Assembly: GCF_030553055.1 (NCBI RefSeq)
Contig: NZ_CP130713.1
Location: 620,001-684,000 of the forward strand
Length of the DNA: 64,000 nt
Reading direction: 5' to 3'
Source of the DNA: Streptomyces sp. XD-27
Lineage (GTDB): Bacteria; Actinomycetota; Actinomycetes; Streptomycetales; Streptomycetaceae
Shown here: piece by piece, positions 8,900-16,763 of the stretch
Position numbering within the stretch: the stretch's first letter is position 1
Layout: each line of letters opens with the position of its first letter
The notes under the pieces: model-generated
The model's input: only the letters and a program-made list of their open reading frames with translations
Told to the model about the DNA's origin: nothing
The model's database searches: none
Program-made: the position numbers and the translations under genes

Positions 8900-8966
8900 G
8901 TGTGGGTCCTGGGTCCTGGGTTCGCGTTCGTGAGCAGGCGTGCGGGGCCGTGCGCCGCCGCGGGTG

Positions 8967-9043
8967 GTCACGGGCCGGGCGCGGGCCGGGCTGTCACCGG
9001 CCGGGCGCGGCTCGGCGGTCACCGGCCGGGCGCGGGCTCGGCG
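8967..9043. repeat. Three direct repeats of ~25-26 bp at the glycosyltransferase 3' end
   Basis: Three adjacent copies start with GTCACSGGCCGGGCGCGG: 8967-8992, 8993-9017 and 9018-9043. The last copy encodes the final residues (AEPAPGR) and overlaps the stop; the other two lie in the gap before the ABC exporter. It looks like local duplication. Confidence 0.8.
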
Positions 9044-10218
9044 GCGGGCCGCGGGTGCCGGGCGGCGATCCGGTCGAGGTGGTCGGCGGCGGCGGTCACG
9101 CCGCCCGCCGCGCGGAAGGAGCGGCCGATCGCCTCGGCCGCGGCCCGGTGGCCGCCGTCCCCGTCGAGGACGGTCTCGACGGCGGCGCCGAGCCGGGCGG
9201 CGTCGACCCGGTTGAAGCGCACCCGTACCCCGGCGCCCGCCGCGACCACCTGTCCGGCGACGATCGGCTGGTCGTCGCGGATCGGCGCGAGCACCAGCGG
9301 GACCCCGTGCCACAGGGACTCGCAGACGGTGTTGTGACCGCTGTGGCAGACGACCGCGTCGAGGTGGGGCAGCAGGTCCAGTTGGGGTACGTGGTCGAGG
9401 ACCAGCACCCCGTCGGGTACGGCGGTGAGCGTGTGCCCGGGGTCGACGACGATGCCCTGGACCCGGTCGCCGAGCCGGTCGAGGGCCTCGGCCGCGGTGG
9501 CGAGGAACCGGCCGCCGGCGTCCGCGTTCGCCGTGCCGAGCGTGACCAGCACCTTGGCGCGGTCCGGGGCCAGCCGGTTCCAGGGGAAGTCCGGTCCGGC
9601 GGCGGAGCGGGGCGCGATGGCCGGGCCGACCAGGTGCACCCTGTCGTGCGGCAGGGCCGCGTCCCCGATCAGTTCCCGGCCGGTGAACGCCAGGATCCCG
9701 TACGGGGAGAAGCGCGGGTCGCCGGTCCGCGCCGGGTCGCCGAGCCGGCCGCGGAGCCCGGCCAGCAGCCCGTCCAGCCAGGCGCCCACCTTGGGCATGC
9801 CGGCCAGCGGGTCGACGAACTCCGCGGAGGTGCTGGCGGAGGTGACGTGGACGATGCCGTGCCGCTCGGCGACGAGGGCGCCCGCCACCGCGTGCTGGTC
9901 GGTGACCACGACGTCCGGCCGGAAGGTGCGGACCGCCATGTCGACGCCGGGCGCCATGAGTTCCGCCAGCGGGGCGAAGAACTCCTCCCACAGGAACTGG
10001 AAGGCGGCCGGCCCGATGAGCTTGGGCGGTCTGCGGACCTCCGCGCCGGGCATCGCGCACGCGAAGACGGTGGTGTCCGTGCCCGCGAGCCGGCGGATCT
10101 GGTCGGGGTAGCCGGCCCAGGCCACCCGGTGGCCGCGGCGGGCCAGTTCGTGCGCGACGCCGACGAGCGGGTTGGTGTGCCCGACCAGCGGCGGGACGAC
10201 GAGCAGGAACCGGGTCAC
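9019..10218 (-). CDS. UGT/MGT-type glycosyltransferase (GT1 family)
   Basis: 399 aa with the GT-B fold. The N-terminal acceptor domain begins FLLVVPPLVGHTNPLVGVA. The C-terminal nucleotide-sugar domain has VLVTLGTAN, VPQLDLLPHLDAVVCHSGHN (donor-binding His) and HGVPLVLAPIRDDQP. Such enzymes move a sugar from a nucleotide donor to small acceptors such as macrolides or lipids. The GTG start at 10218 overlaps the preceding hydrolase stop by 4 bp (GTGA), so translation is coupled. The neighbouring megasynthases suggest the acceptor is their polyketide or lipid. No deoxysugar genes are present, so a common UDP-sugar is the likely donor (inference). Confidence 0.9.
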   Translation of the reverse strand: MTRFLLVVPPLVGHTNPLVGVAHELARRGHRVAWAGYPDQIRRLAGTDTTVFACAMPGAEVRRPPKLIGPAAFQFLWEEFFAPLAELMAPGVDMAVRTFRPDVVVTDQHAVAGALVAERHGIVHVTSASTSAEFVDPLAGMPKVGAWLDGLLAGLRGRLGDPARTGDPRFSPYGILAFTGRELIGDAALPHDRVHLVGPAIAPRSAAGPDFPWNRLAPDRAKVLVTLGTANADAGGRFLATAAEALDRLGDRVQGIVVDPGHTLTAVPDGVLVLDHVPQLDLLPHLDAVVCHSGHNTVCESLWHGVPLVLAPIRDDQPIVAGQVVAAGAGVRVRFNRVDAARLGAAVETVLDGDGGHRAAAEAIGRSFRAAGGVTAAADHLDRIAARHPRPAAEPAPGR

Positions 10219-11045
10219 CGCACGGCCTCGGCCAGCGGGTGCTCCCGCACTGCCGGCGTGTGTTCGCGCACCCAGTCCAGTATCAGGTCGCGGGTCTCGG
10301 CGGTCCGCTCCACCAGGACCGAGTGGCCCTGGTCGGCGAGGACCACGGTGCGGCAGCGCGGCAGCTTCGCCCGCAGTCCGGGCACCTGGGCGCTGAGCCC
10401 GGACTCGTCGCCGAAGACGGCCAGCATCGGGCAGCCGATGGCGCTGAGGTCGTCGTCGATGACCTTGCTGGCGGGGACGTCCTCGGCGAGCGTGGTGGTC
10501 TGCAGGATCCGGCTGGCGCCCCGGGAGAGCCGGGCGGTGTGCGCGCCGTGGTTGGCCGATATCCAGCGGATGACCTCCTCGTGCCGGAGCTGGTTCTTGG
10601 CGTCGGCGAGTCCGTCGGCCATGTGCCGGGTCCATTCGGCGACCGGCGGTTCGGACTCGATCATGGTCACGGTGGCGACGCGCTCGGGATGCCAGGCGGC
10701 GAGCCCGGTGGCGATCGTGCCGCCGAAGGAGTTGCCGACGACGTGCGCCGGGCGGGTCTCCCCCAGCTCGTCGAGCAGCGCGACCAGGTCGCCGACGAAG
10801 GTCTCCAGCCGGTACCCCTGCCGCGGCCGGTCGCTGCGGCCGTGCCCGCGCAGGTCGTACATGAGCACGTCGATGCCCTGGGCGGCGAACGCGGGGCCGA
10901 GGGTGAAGTAGTAGCTGGCCAGGCTGTCGGTGAGCAACCCGTGGACGAACACCACCAGCGGCGGCTCGGAGCCGTCCGCGGGCCGGGGCTGCGCGGGCAG
11001 TCGCTGGACGTGCGTGGTGATCTCGCCGGTACGGAGCTTGTCCAT
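10215..11045 (-). CDS. Alpha/beta hydrolase, possible chain-release enzyme
   Basis: 276 aa of the alpha/beta-hydrolase fold. The oxyanion region is VFVHGLL, YDLRGHGRSDRP is typical, the nucleophile elbow is GNSFGG (Ser ~115), a likely acid Asp is in FGDES and the catalytic His is in DQGHSVLVE. It lies between the free ACP (4-bp gap) and the glycosyltransferase (4-bp overlap) in the megasynthase operon. Neither megasynthase ends in a thioesterase, so a role in releasing or trimming the chain is reasonable but unproven. Confidence 0.85.
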   Translation of the reverse strand: MDKLRTGEITTHVQRLPAQPRPADGSEPPLVVFVHGLLTDSLASYYFTLGPAFAAQGIDVLMYDLRGHGRSDRPRQGYRLETFVGDLVALLDELGETRPAHVVGNSFGGTIATGLAAWHPERVATVTMIESEPPVAEWTRHMADGLADAKNQLRHEEVIRWISANHGAHTARLSRGASRILQTTTLAEDVPASKVIDDDLSAIGCPMLAVFGDESGLSAQVPGLRAKLPRCRTVVLADQGHSVLVERTAETRDLILDWVREHTPAVREHPLAEAVR

Positions 11046-11049
11046 CGGT

Positions 11050-11496
11050 TCAGCTCCGCTCGGTGGCGCGCAGCGACGCGACCACGTAGTCGACGAGCCG
11101 GCCGACGGTCAGCGCGATGATCTCGTCCAGTTCGAGGTCGGCGATGAAGGCGGCGAAGTTGACGCGGTCGCCGTAGTGCTCGCGCAGCGACCCGGAGAGG
11201 GTCACCAGGTCGACGCTCTCCAGTTCGAGGTCGTCGTGGAAGGTGGTCTCCCGGGTGATCTCGGCGTCGTCCAGGGCGTACTCCTCCAGCAGGATCCGCA
11301 GCATGCCCGCGATGTCCACCAGTACGGCGTCGGGGTCCGCGGCCAGGGCGGAGCCGGCCGTCGTCGGGTGTCCCGCGGTCGTGGGGGCGCCCGCGGTCGT
11401 CGGGTGCCCCGCCGTGGTGGTGGGGTTCGCGGTCGTCGCGTGTCCCGCCGCCGCCGTCGTCTGTTCCGCAGTCACAGTCACAGTCTCAGTGCTCAT
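11050..11496 (-). CDS. Free-standing acyl carrier protein with repeat-rich N-terminus
   Basis: 148 aa. Residues ~1-55 are low-complexity Thr/Ala/Gly with near repeats of GHPTTAG. Residues ~57-145 form an ACP helix bundle with the phosphopantetheine site in FHDDLELESVDLVTLSG (Ser of ESVD). ATG 11496 overlaps the stop of the upstream megasynthase by 4 bp (ATGA), and AGGAG precedes it, so expression is coupled. The second megasynthase has a PPTase but no recognisable ACP, so this protein may be its partner or a shuttle to the glycosyltransferase or hydrolase (inference). Confidence 0.88.
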   Translation of the reverse strand: MSTETVTVTAEQTTAAAGHATTANPTTTAGHPTTAGAPTTAGHPTTAGSALAADPDAVLVDIAGMLRILLEEYALDDAEITRETTFHDDLELESVDLVTLSGSLREHYGDRVNFAAFIADLELDEIIALTVGRLVDYVVASLRATERS

Positions 11497-14400
11497 GTCG
11501 CTTCTCCTGATCCGTTGTCCCGGCACTCGTTGTCCCGGCCGTGTCCCTGGCCGTCGGCCGTCCACGCGACCACGTACTCCCGCGCCGGCAGTCCGGGCGG
11601 GTTGGCGCTGCGCCGCACCCGTACGTCGTACGACGCGCCCTGGATCTCGACCCGGAGCCGGTCCGCGGCGGCGGCCACCACGCGGAAGTCGGCGGGCCGG
11701 CCGCGCAGTCCGGTGCCGCGGCGCTTGGCGACCGCCTCCTTGGCCGCCCAGAAGCGGGTGAACCACACTGCCTCGCTGTCGGTCCCCGTCGCCACCCGCT
11801 CCGCCAGCAGGGCCAGTTCCCCGGCGTCGCACGCCGCCTCGATCGTGGGCCGCGGCCGTTCGGCGACCTCCTCGATGTCGATCCCGCAGGGCCCGCGCCG
11901 GGCGATGGCCACCCCGGCCTCGGCCCGGTGCGCGAGGGAGACCACCAGGCCGTCGCCGAGCGCGCGGCCGTGCACCCCATGGACCGTGGGGCGGCCTTCG
12001 GCGTCGTTGCGGACGGCGATCTCGGCCGGATAGATGTCCCCGGGCTCCTCGGCCCACAGCAGGGCGCGGACCGCGTCCTTGGCGGCGATCCGGCCGAGCA
12101 GCCACTGGCGGCGGCGTACCGGCGGGAGCTTCTCGTAGTGGGTACGCTCGTCGCCGCCGAGGATGTTCCGCCTGATCAGCTCGCGGGTGGCCAGGTCCGG
12201 CCAGCGTTCGTGGACCTCGGCCCAGCCTTCGGGCCGGAGGGTGGACAGGGTGTTGCTCCCCGGGAAGCGGTCCACGGCCCGGATGTTGGGGTCGGTGTCG
12301 AAGCGGCGGTCCTGCCAGCCGCTGAACTGCGCCCAGACCCGGCCTTCGTGGACGAGCTGCATGTCCGCGGTGAGGGTGCTGTCGGTGACGTCGGTGATCC
12401 GGATGGCGCACTCCAGCCGGTCGCCGGGGCGGGGGTGGGGGCCGTGGAAGCGGATCTGGTCCATCCGTACGGGGAAGACGGTGGTGCGCTCCGTCAGCGT
12501 CGCCATGATCCAGTAGCCGAGGAGCTGGCCGACGTTGTCCAGCAGCGCGCCGGGCGGGCCGGGATCGGTGAGCACGCCGCGTACGTGCCGGTCGCCGAGG
12601 GCGGTCAGCTCGCTGACGCCCTGGAAGCGCGGGCCGTGGAACATCCACCGCTCGCTGTAGAGCTGTTCCGCCGTCAGCTCGGGGACGCGCTCGGCGGCCT
12701 GGTCGACGGGCCAGGGCGCGGGCGGCGCGGAGTACCGGGGCGCCAGCTCGACCACGGCCTCCGAGGAGCCGACGAGGCTGACGTGGACGCGGTCGGGCGC
12801 GGTCCGGCGCACCTGTACGGGGACGTCGACGGCCGGGATCGCCTCGATCCACTTCAGCAGCCGTACGTCGTGCACGGCGATCGCGCGCGTCCCGGGGACG
12901 GCGCGTTCCGCGATGCCCATGAGGTGGGTGACGACCGTCGTGGCGGGGACGATCGGCCACCGGTCGCCGTCGTCCGGCCAGCCGGGCCGCTGGCGGAAGA
13001 AGCAGTGGTCGAGGAGATAGGGCATCTCGGCCACGTCCACGCGGAGCACGTCGGAGAGGGGTGGGCCGGAGGGCGGTGCGGGCGGCACGGACGCGAGCCC
13101 TTCGGCACCGCTGGCGGGGGTACGGACGCGGTCCGACGCGCCGGGGACCGCGGGAGATCCGGGGGCCACGGGGGCCACTGACGGCCCGGCGGGCCCAGCG
13201 GGGCCGGTGGACCGCCCCGTGGGCGGCACGGCCGGCCCGGCAACGCCGCTCGTGGCCGCCGCGCCGAGACGCGGCGTCACCACGGACGTCACCGCGGACG
13301 TCACCGGCGCGCCGGGCGGCACGAGAGGCGCTGCGGACTGCGGGCCGCCGGTGCGCGGCGGCACGGCCACGCGGGCGTCGGCGGGCCGGGACACCGATGC
13401 CGCGTCGGCGGCGGAGATGCCCCGGCCCTGAACGGCGGCACGGGCGTCGAGGAGTTCGCCCGCGAGCGCAGCGGTGTCGTAGAGCAGCGCGGACAGTTCG
13501 GCAGCCGCCGGGTGACCGGCACCGGAGCGGCCGAGCCGGTCCAGCACGCTGTCGTCGGCGGGCGCGGCGGAACGGACCGGCGCCGCGCCGAGCAGGCCCC
13601 GAGCGTGCGCGGGCAGCGAGACCAACGCCCCACCGAGGTCGAGCCGAACCCCGGGCCGGTCCGCAGGGGCGGCTCCGGTCGCCGCCGAGGCGGTGGTGGC
13701 CGGGGCCACGCCAGTACGGGCCGTGGCAGTGCCGTGTTGCGCGCCAGCCGTCCGGGGCGCGCCGTGCGCGGCCCCGGCGTCGGCGGGCGCGGCATCGGCT
13801 GCCCCGGCGTCCCGGGACCCGCTGTGCGTGGACCCGGTGTCCACGGGCCCGGCGGCGCCCGGCTCGGCGCCCTCGACAGCCCCGTAGCCCACCGTAGACG
13901 GAGACGGAGACGGCGTCAGCAGAGGTCCGGCGTCCGGGGTCGCGCCGGTTGCCCACAGGGCGGTGACCACCCGGCGCAGCTGCGCCAGGCAGTCCCGGCC
14001 GGTGGCGTGCGCGGAGACCACGAGCCGGTCGCGGCCGGCCAGGGTGTCGTCGATCAGCGAGCCGATCTGGCCCGCGCCGAGCTGGATGAAGGCGCGGTAC
14101 CCGGCGCCGTGCATCGCGTCGATCATCAGGCGGAACCGCACCGGCTCCAGCAGGTGGCGGACGAACAGCTCCCGGACGCCGGCCGGGTCCTGCGGATAGG
14201 GCGCGGCGGTCGTGGCGGACCAGACCGGGGTGGTCTGCGGGTGCAGGGTGTAGGTCTCCGCGGCGCGCCGGATCGGGTCCAGGTACGGGGCGAGCATCGG
14301 GGTGTGGAAGCCGGAGCGGAACGGCAGGATCTGCCCGATCACCCCCTGGCCGCGCAGCCGTAGCACGATCTCCTGGACCGCGCCCTCCGGGCCGCAGATC

Positions 14401-16763
14401 ATCGACTGGTTGGGCGCGTTGTCGTGGGAGAGCACCACGTCGGTACGGTCGGCGAGTTCGGCGAGCACCCGGTCGGCGGGCAGGCCGAGGACGGCGAAGG
14501 CCGCGCCCGGCACCCGGAGCGCGTCCGGGTCGAAGTCGGCGAGGAAGGCGTCGACCTCGTCGTCGGCGTGGATGCCGCCGCAGGCCATGGCCGTCCACTC
14601 GCCCACGCTGTGCCCCGCGACGGCGTCCGGCACCACGCCCAGGCGGCGCAGCGCCGTGTCGAGCAGCCGGCCGAGCTGGAACACGGCCGCGCCGTGCCGC
14701 CCCACGTCACCGACCTTGGCGCCGTCGCCGGCGGACCAGTCGAGCGCGAAGTGCCGTGCCAGCTCGGCCACACGGGGGTCGAACTCGGCCTCCAGGCCGG
14801 GGAAGACGAACGCGGTGCGGCCGCCTGCCGGGCCGAGCAGCGGCGCCGGGCTGAACCACACGTCGCTGCGGCCCTGCCAGGGCTTGCCCTTGCTCAGCAC
14901 CTTGCGGGCCAGCGCGAGCCTGCGCGCGGTGGGGTCCACGATGCCCAGCCGGGCGGGTGCGGTGACGGACGCACGCTCGTCCAGACCGGCGGCCAGGACC
15001 GCGGCGTCGTCGGCGTCCAGCAGCGCGGCCAGCGCGCCGGGACCGGACGCGGCCAGGCGCAGCACGCGCTCCGGCTCGGACACGACGGCGCGGGCGGTAC
15101 GCGGTTCCGAGCCGGTACGCGGCTCCGTCGCGGTGGCGGCCTCGCGCTGCGGCGCGGTACGCGGTTCCGACGCGGTAGGCGATCCCGGCGCGGTGCGCAA
15201 CTCGGGCGCGGTGGCGGCCTCTTGCTGCGGCGCGGTACGCGATTCCGGCGCCGTGCGCCGGCCCGGCGCGGCGGCGACCTGTCGGCGCGGCGCGGTGCGC
15301 GGTTCCGTCGCGGCCTGTTCCAGTACGACGTGCGCGTTGATGCCGCCGAAGCCGAAGGCGTTGACGGCGGCCCGGCGCGGCGCTCCGGTGGTCGGCGGTG
15401 CCCAGGGGCGGGCCTCGGACAGCGGGGCGAAGCGGGTGTCGGCCAGGCCCGGGTGGGGGTCCTCGCAGTGCAGGGTCGGCGGCAGCACGCCGTGGTGCAG
15501 CGCCAGCGCGGCCTTGATCAGGCCGGCGATGCCCGCCGCGGGCATGGTGTGGCCGATCATGGACTTCACCGAGCCGATCGCGGCCCGCTCGCCCCGGGCC
15601 GGGCCGAACACCTCCGCGAGGGTGGCGAGTTCGGCGCGGTCACCGGCCGGGGTGGCGGTGCCGTGCGCCTCCAGCAGCCCGATCGCGTCCGCCGCCCGGG
15701 GGTCGAGCCCCGCCGCGTCCCACGCCTGGCGTACGGCACGGACCTGGCCGCCGGGGTCGGGGTTGAACAGGCTGGCCGTGCGGCCATCGCTGGCGACACC
15801 CGTACCGGAGACCACGGCGTAGATCCGGTCGCCGTCGCGTTCGGCGTCCGCGAGCCGCTTGAGGACCACGACGCCGGTGCCCTCGCCGATCAGCACGCCG
15901 TCGGCGTCCCGGTGCAGCGGGCGGATCCGCTGGCTCGGCGAGAGCGCGCCGAGCTGGCTGAAGACGCTCCACAGGGTGATGTCGTGGCAGTGGTGCACTC
16001 CCCCGGCCAGCATCACGTCGCAGCGCCCGGCGGCGAGTTCCCGGGCCGCGTGGTCGACGGCGACCAGCGAGGAGGCGCAGGCCGCGTCGACGGTGTAGGC
16101 GGGGCCGCGTAGGTCCAGCCGGTTGGCGACCCGGGAGGCGGCCAGGTTGGGCACCAGGCCGATGGCCGACTCCGGCTGTTCCGGGCCGAGTTGGTCGGTG
16201 AACGCCGACCGCACCCGCTCCAGCCGGTCGTCGTCGATGTCGGGCACCAGCTCGCGCAGCGTGCGGACCAGCTGCTGGGCGGTGCGCACCCGCTGGTCGA
16301 GCCGGACCAGTCCGGGCGTCAGATAGCCGCCGCGGCCCAGCACGACGCCCACCCGCTGCCGGTCGGCGGGCAGTACCGCCGCGCCGCCCGCGTCCGCGAT
16401 CGACTGATGGGCCACGTGCAGGGCGATGAGCTGGTCGGGCTCGGTGCCGGGCACCGATGCCGGCATGATGCCGAACCGGGTGACATCGAACTCGGCGTCC
16501 GCGTCGACGAACCCGCCGCGCCGGCAGTAGACCCGGTCCGCCCGGCGGGGCCCGTCGGGGGCGTAGAACTGCTCGTCCCAGCGTCCGGCGGGGACGTCCG
16601 TGATGGCGTCCACGCCGCCGACGATGTTCCGCCAGTAGCCGTCCAGGTCCCTGGCGCCCGGCAGGAACACTGCCATGCCGACGATGGCGACCGGTACGCG
16701 GTGAGTGTCGGGTGCGTGGGGAGTGTCCGATATGTGGGGGGTGTGCGGGGCCATCCAGGTCAC
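11493..16763 (-). CDS. Iterative type I PKS/secondary-lipid synthase, KS-AT-DH-PPTase
   Basis: 1756 aa, with approximate domains as follows. KS is 25-480 (VAIVGMAVFLPGA; active Cys in DAACASS, His in EAHGTAT and GHTMPAAG, so it looks competent). An Arg/Thr/Ala/Pro repeat linker is 485-565. AT is 645-945 (FPGLEAEF instead of GQGSQ; GHSVGEW; GFHTPM). A low-complexity Ala/Pro/Gly stretch is 945-1235. DH-like is 1238-1490 (DHCFFRQRPGWP, WPIVPATT, LDNVGQLLG). The 4'-phosphopantetheinyl transferase is ~1525-1735 (CGIDIEEVAER; FWAAKEAVAKRRGTGL). Fusion of DH and PPTase at the C-terminus recalls enediyne PKSs; the separate KS-AT protein recalls PfaC/PfaB. GTG 16763 overlaps the upstream stop (GTGA). 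The product is unknown. Confidence 0.88.
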   Translation of the reverse strand: MTWMAPHTPHISDTPHAPDTHRVPVAIVGMAVFLPGARDLDGYWRNIVGGVDAITDVPAGRWDEQFYAPDGPRRADRVYCRRGGFVDADAEFDVTRFGIMPASVPGTEPDQLIALHVAHQSIADAGGAAVLPADRQRVGVVLGRGGYLTPGLVRLDQRVRTAQQLVRTLRELVPDIDDDRLERVRSAFTDQLGPEQPESAIGLVPNLAASRVANRLDLRGPAYTVDAACASSLVAVDHAARELAAGRCDVMLAGGVHHCHDITLWSVFSQLGALSPSQRIRPLHRDADGVLIGEGTGVVVLKRLADAERDGDRIYAVVSGTGVASDGRTASLFNPDPGGQVRAVRQAWDAAGLDPRAADAIGLLEAHGTATPAGDRAELATLAEVFGPARGERAAIGSVKSMIGHTMPAAGIAGLIKAALALHHGVLPPTLHCEDPHPGLADTRFAPLSEARPWAPPTTGAPRRAAVNAFGFGGINAHVVLEQAATEPRTAPRRQVAAAPGRRTAPESRTAPQQEAATAPELRTAPGSPTASEPRTAPQREAATATEPRTGSEPRTARAVVSEPERVLRLAASGPGALAALLDADDAAVLAAGLDERASVTAPARLGIVDPTARRLALARKVLSKGKPWQGRSDVWFSPAPLLGPAGGRTAFVFPGLEAEFDPRVAELARHFALDWSAGDGAKVGDVGRHGAAVFQLGRLLDTALRRLGVVPDAVAGHSVGEWTAMACGGIHADDEVDAFLADFDPDALRVPGAAFAVLGLPADRVLAELADRTDVVLSHDNAPNQSMICGPEGAVQEIVLRLRGQGVIGQILPFRSGFHTPMLAPYLDPIRRAAETYTLHPQTTPVWSATTAAPYPQDPAGVRELFVRHLLEPVRFRLMIDAMHGAGYRAFIQLGAGQIGSLIDDTLAGRDRLVVSAHATGRDCLAQLRRVVTALWATGATPDAGPLLTPSPSPSTVGYGAVEGAEPGAAGPVDTGSTHSGSRDAGAADAAPADAGAAHGAPRTAGAQHGTATARTGVAPATTASAATGAAPADRPGVRLDLGGALVSLPAHARGLLGAAPVRSAAPADDSVLDRLGRSGAGHPAAAELSALLYDTAALAGELLDARAAVQGRGISAADAASVSRPADARVAVPPRTGGPQSAAPLVPPGAPVTSAVTSVVTPRLGAAATSGVAGPAVPPTGRSTGPAGPAGPSVAPVAPGSPAVPGASDRVRTPASGAEGLASVPPAPPSGPPLSDVLRVDVAEMPYLLDHCFFRQRPGWPDDGDRWPIVPATTVVTHLMGIAERAVPGTRAIAVHDVRLLKWIEAIPAVDVPVQVRRTAPDRVHVSLVGSSEAVVELAPRYSAPPAPWPVDQAAERVPELTAEQLYSERWMFHGPRFQGVSELTALGDRHVRGVLTDPGPPGALLDNVGQLLGYWIMATLTERTTVFPVRMDQIRFHGPHPRPGDRLECAIRITDVTDSTLTADMQLVHEGRVWAQFSGWQDRRFDTDPNIRAVDRFPGSNTLSTLRPEGWAEVHERWPDLATRELIRRNILGGDERTHYEKLPPVRRRQWLLGRIAAKDAVRALLWAEEPGDIYPAEIAVRNDAEGRPTVHGVHGRALGDGLVVSLAHRAEAGVAIARRGPCGIDIEEVAERPRPTIEAACDAGELALLAERVATGTDSEAVWFTRFWAAKEAVAKRRGTGLRGRPADFRVVAAAADRLRVEIQGASYDVRVRRSANPPGLPAREYVVAWTADGQGHGRDNECRDNGSGEAT

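Noticed and set aside
15060..15330. Minisatellite-like repeats within the second PKS as a mobile element
   Set aside because: They encode an in-frame Arg/Thr/Ala/Pro linker between KS and AT and are best seen as a flexible coding repeat.
11493..16763. Enediyne PKS cassette
   Set aside because: DH-PPTase fusion recalls PKSE, but ACP-KR are on another protein, ER domains are present, and no PKSE-associated genes (E3/E4/E5/E10 type) are seen.
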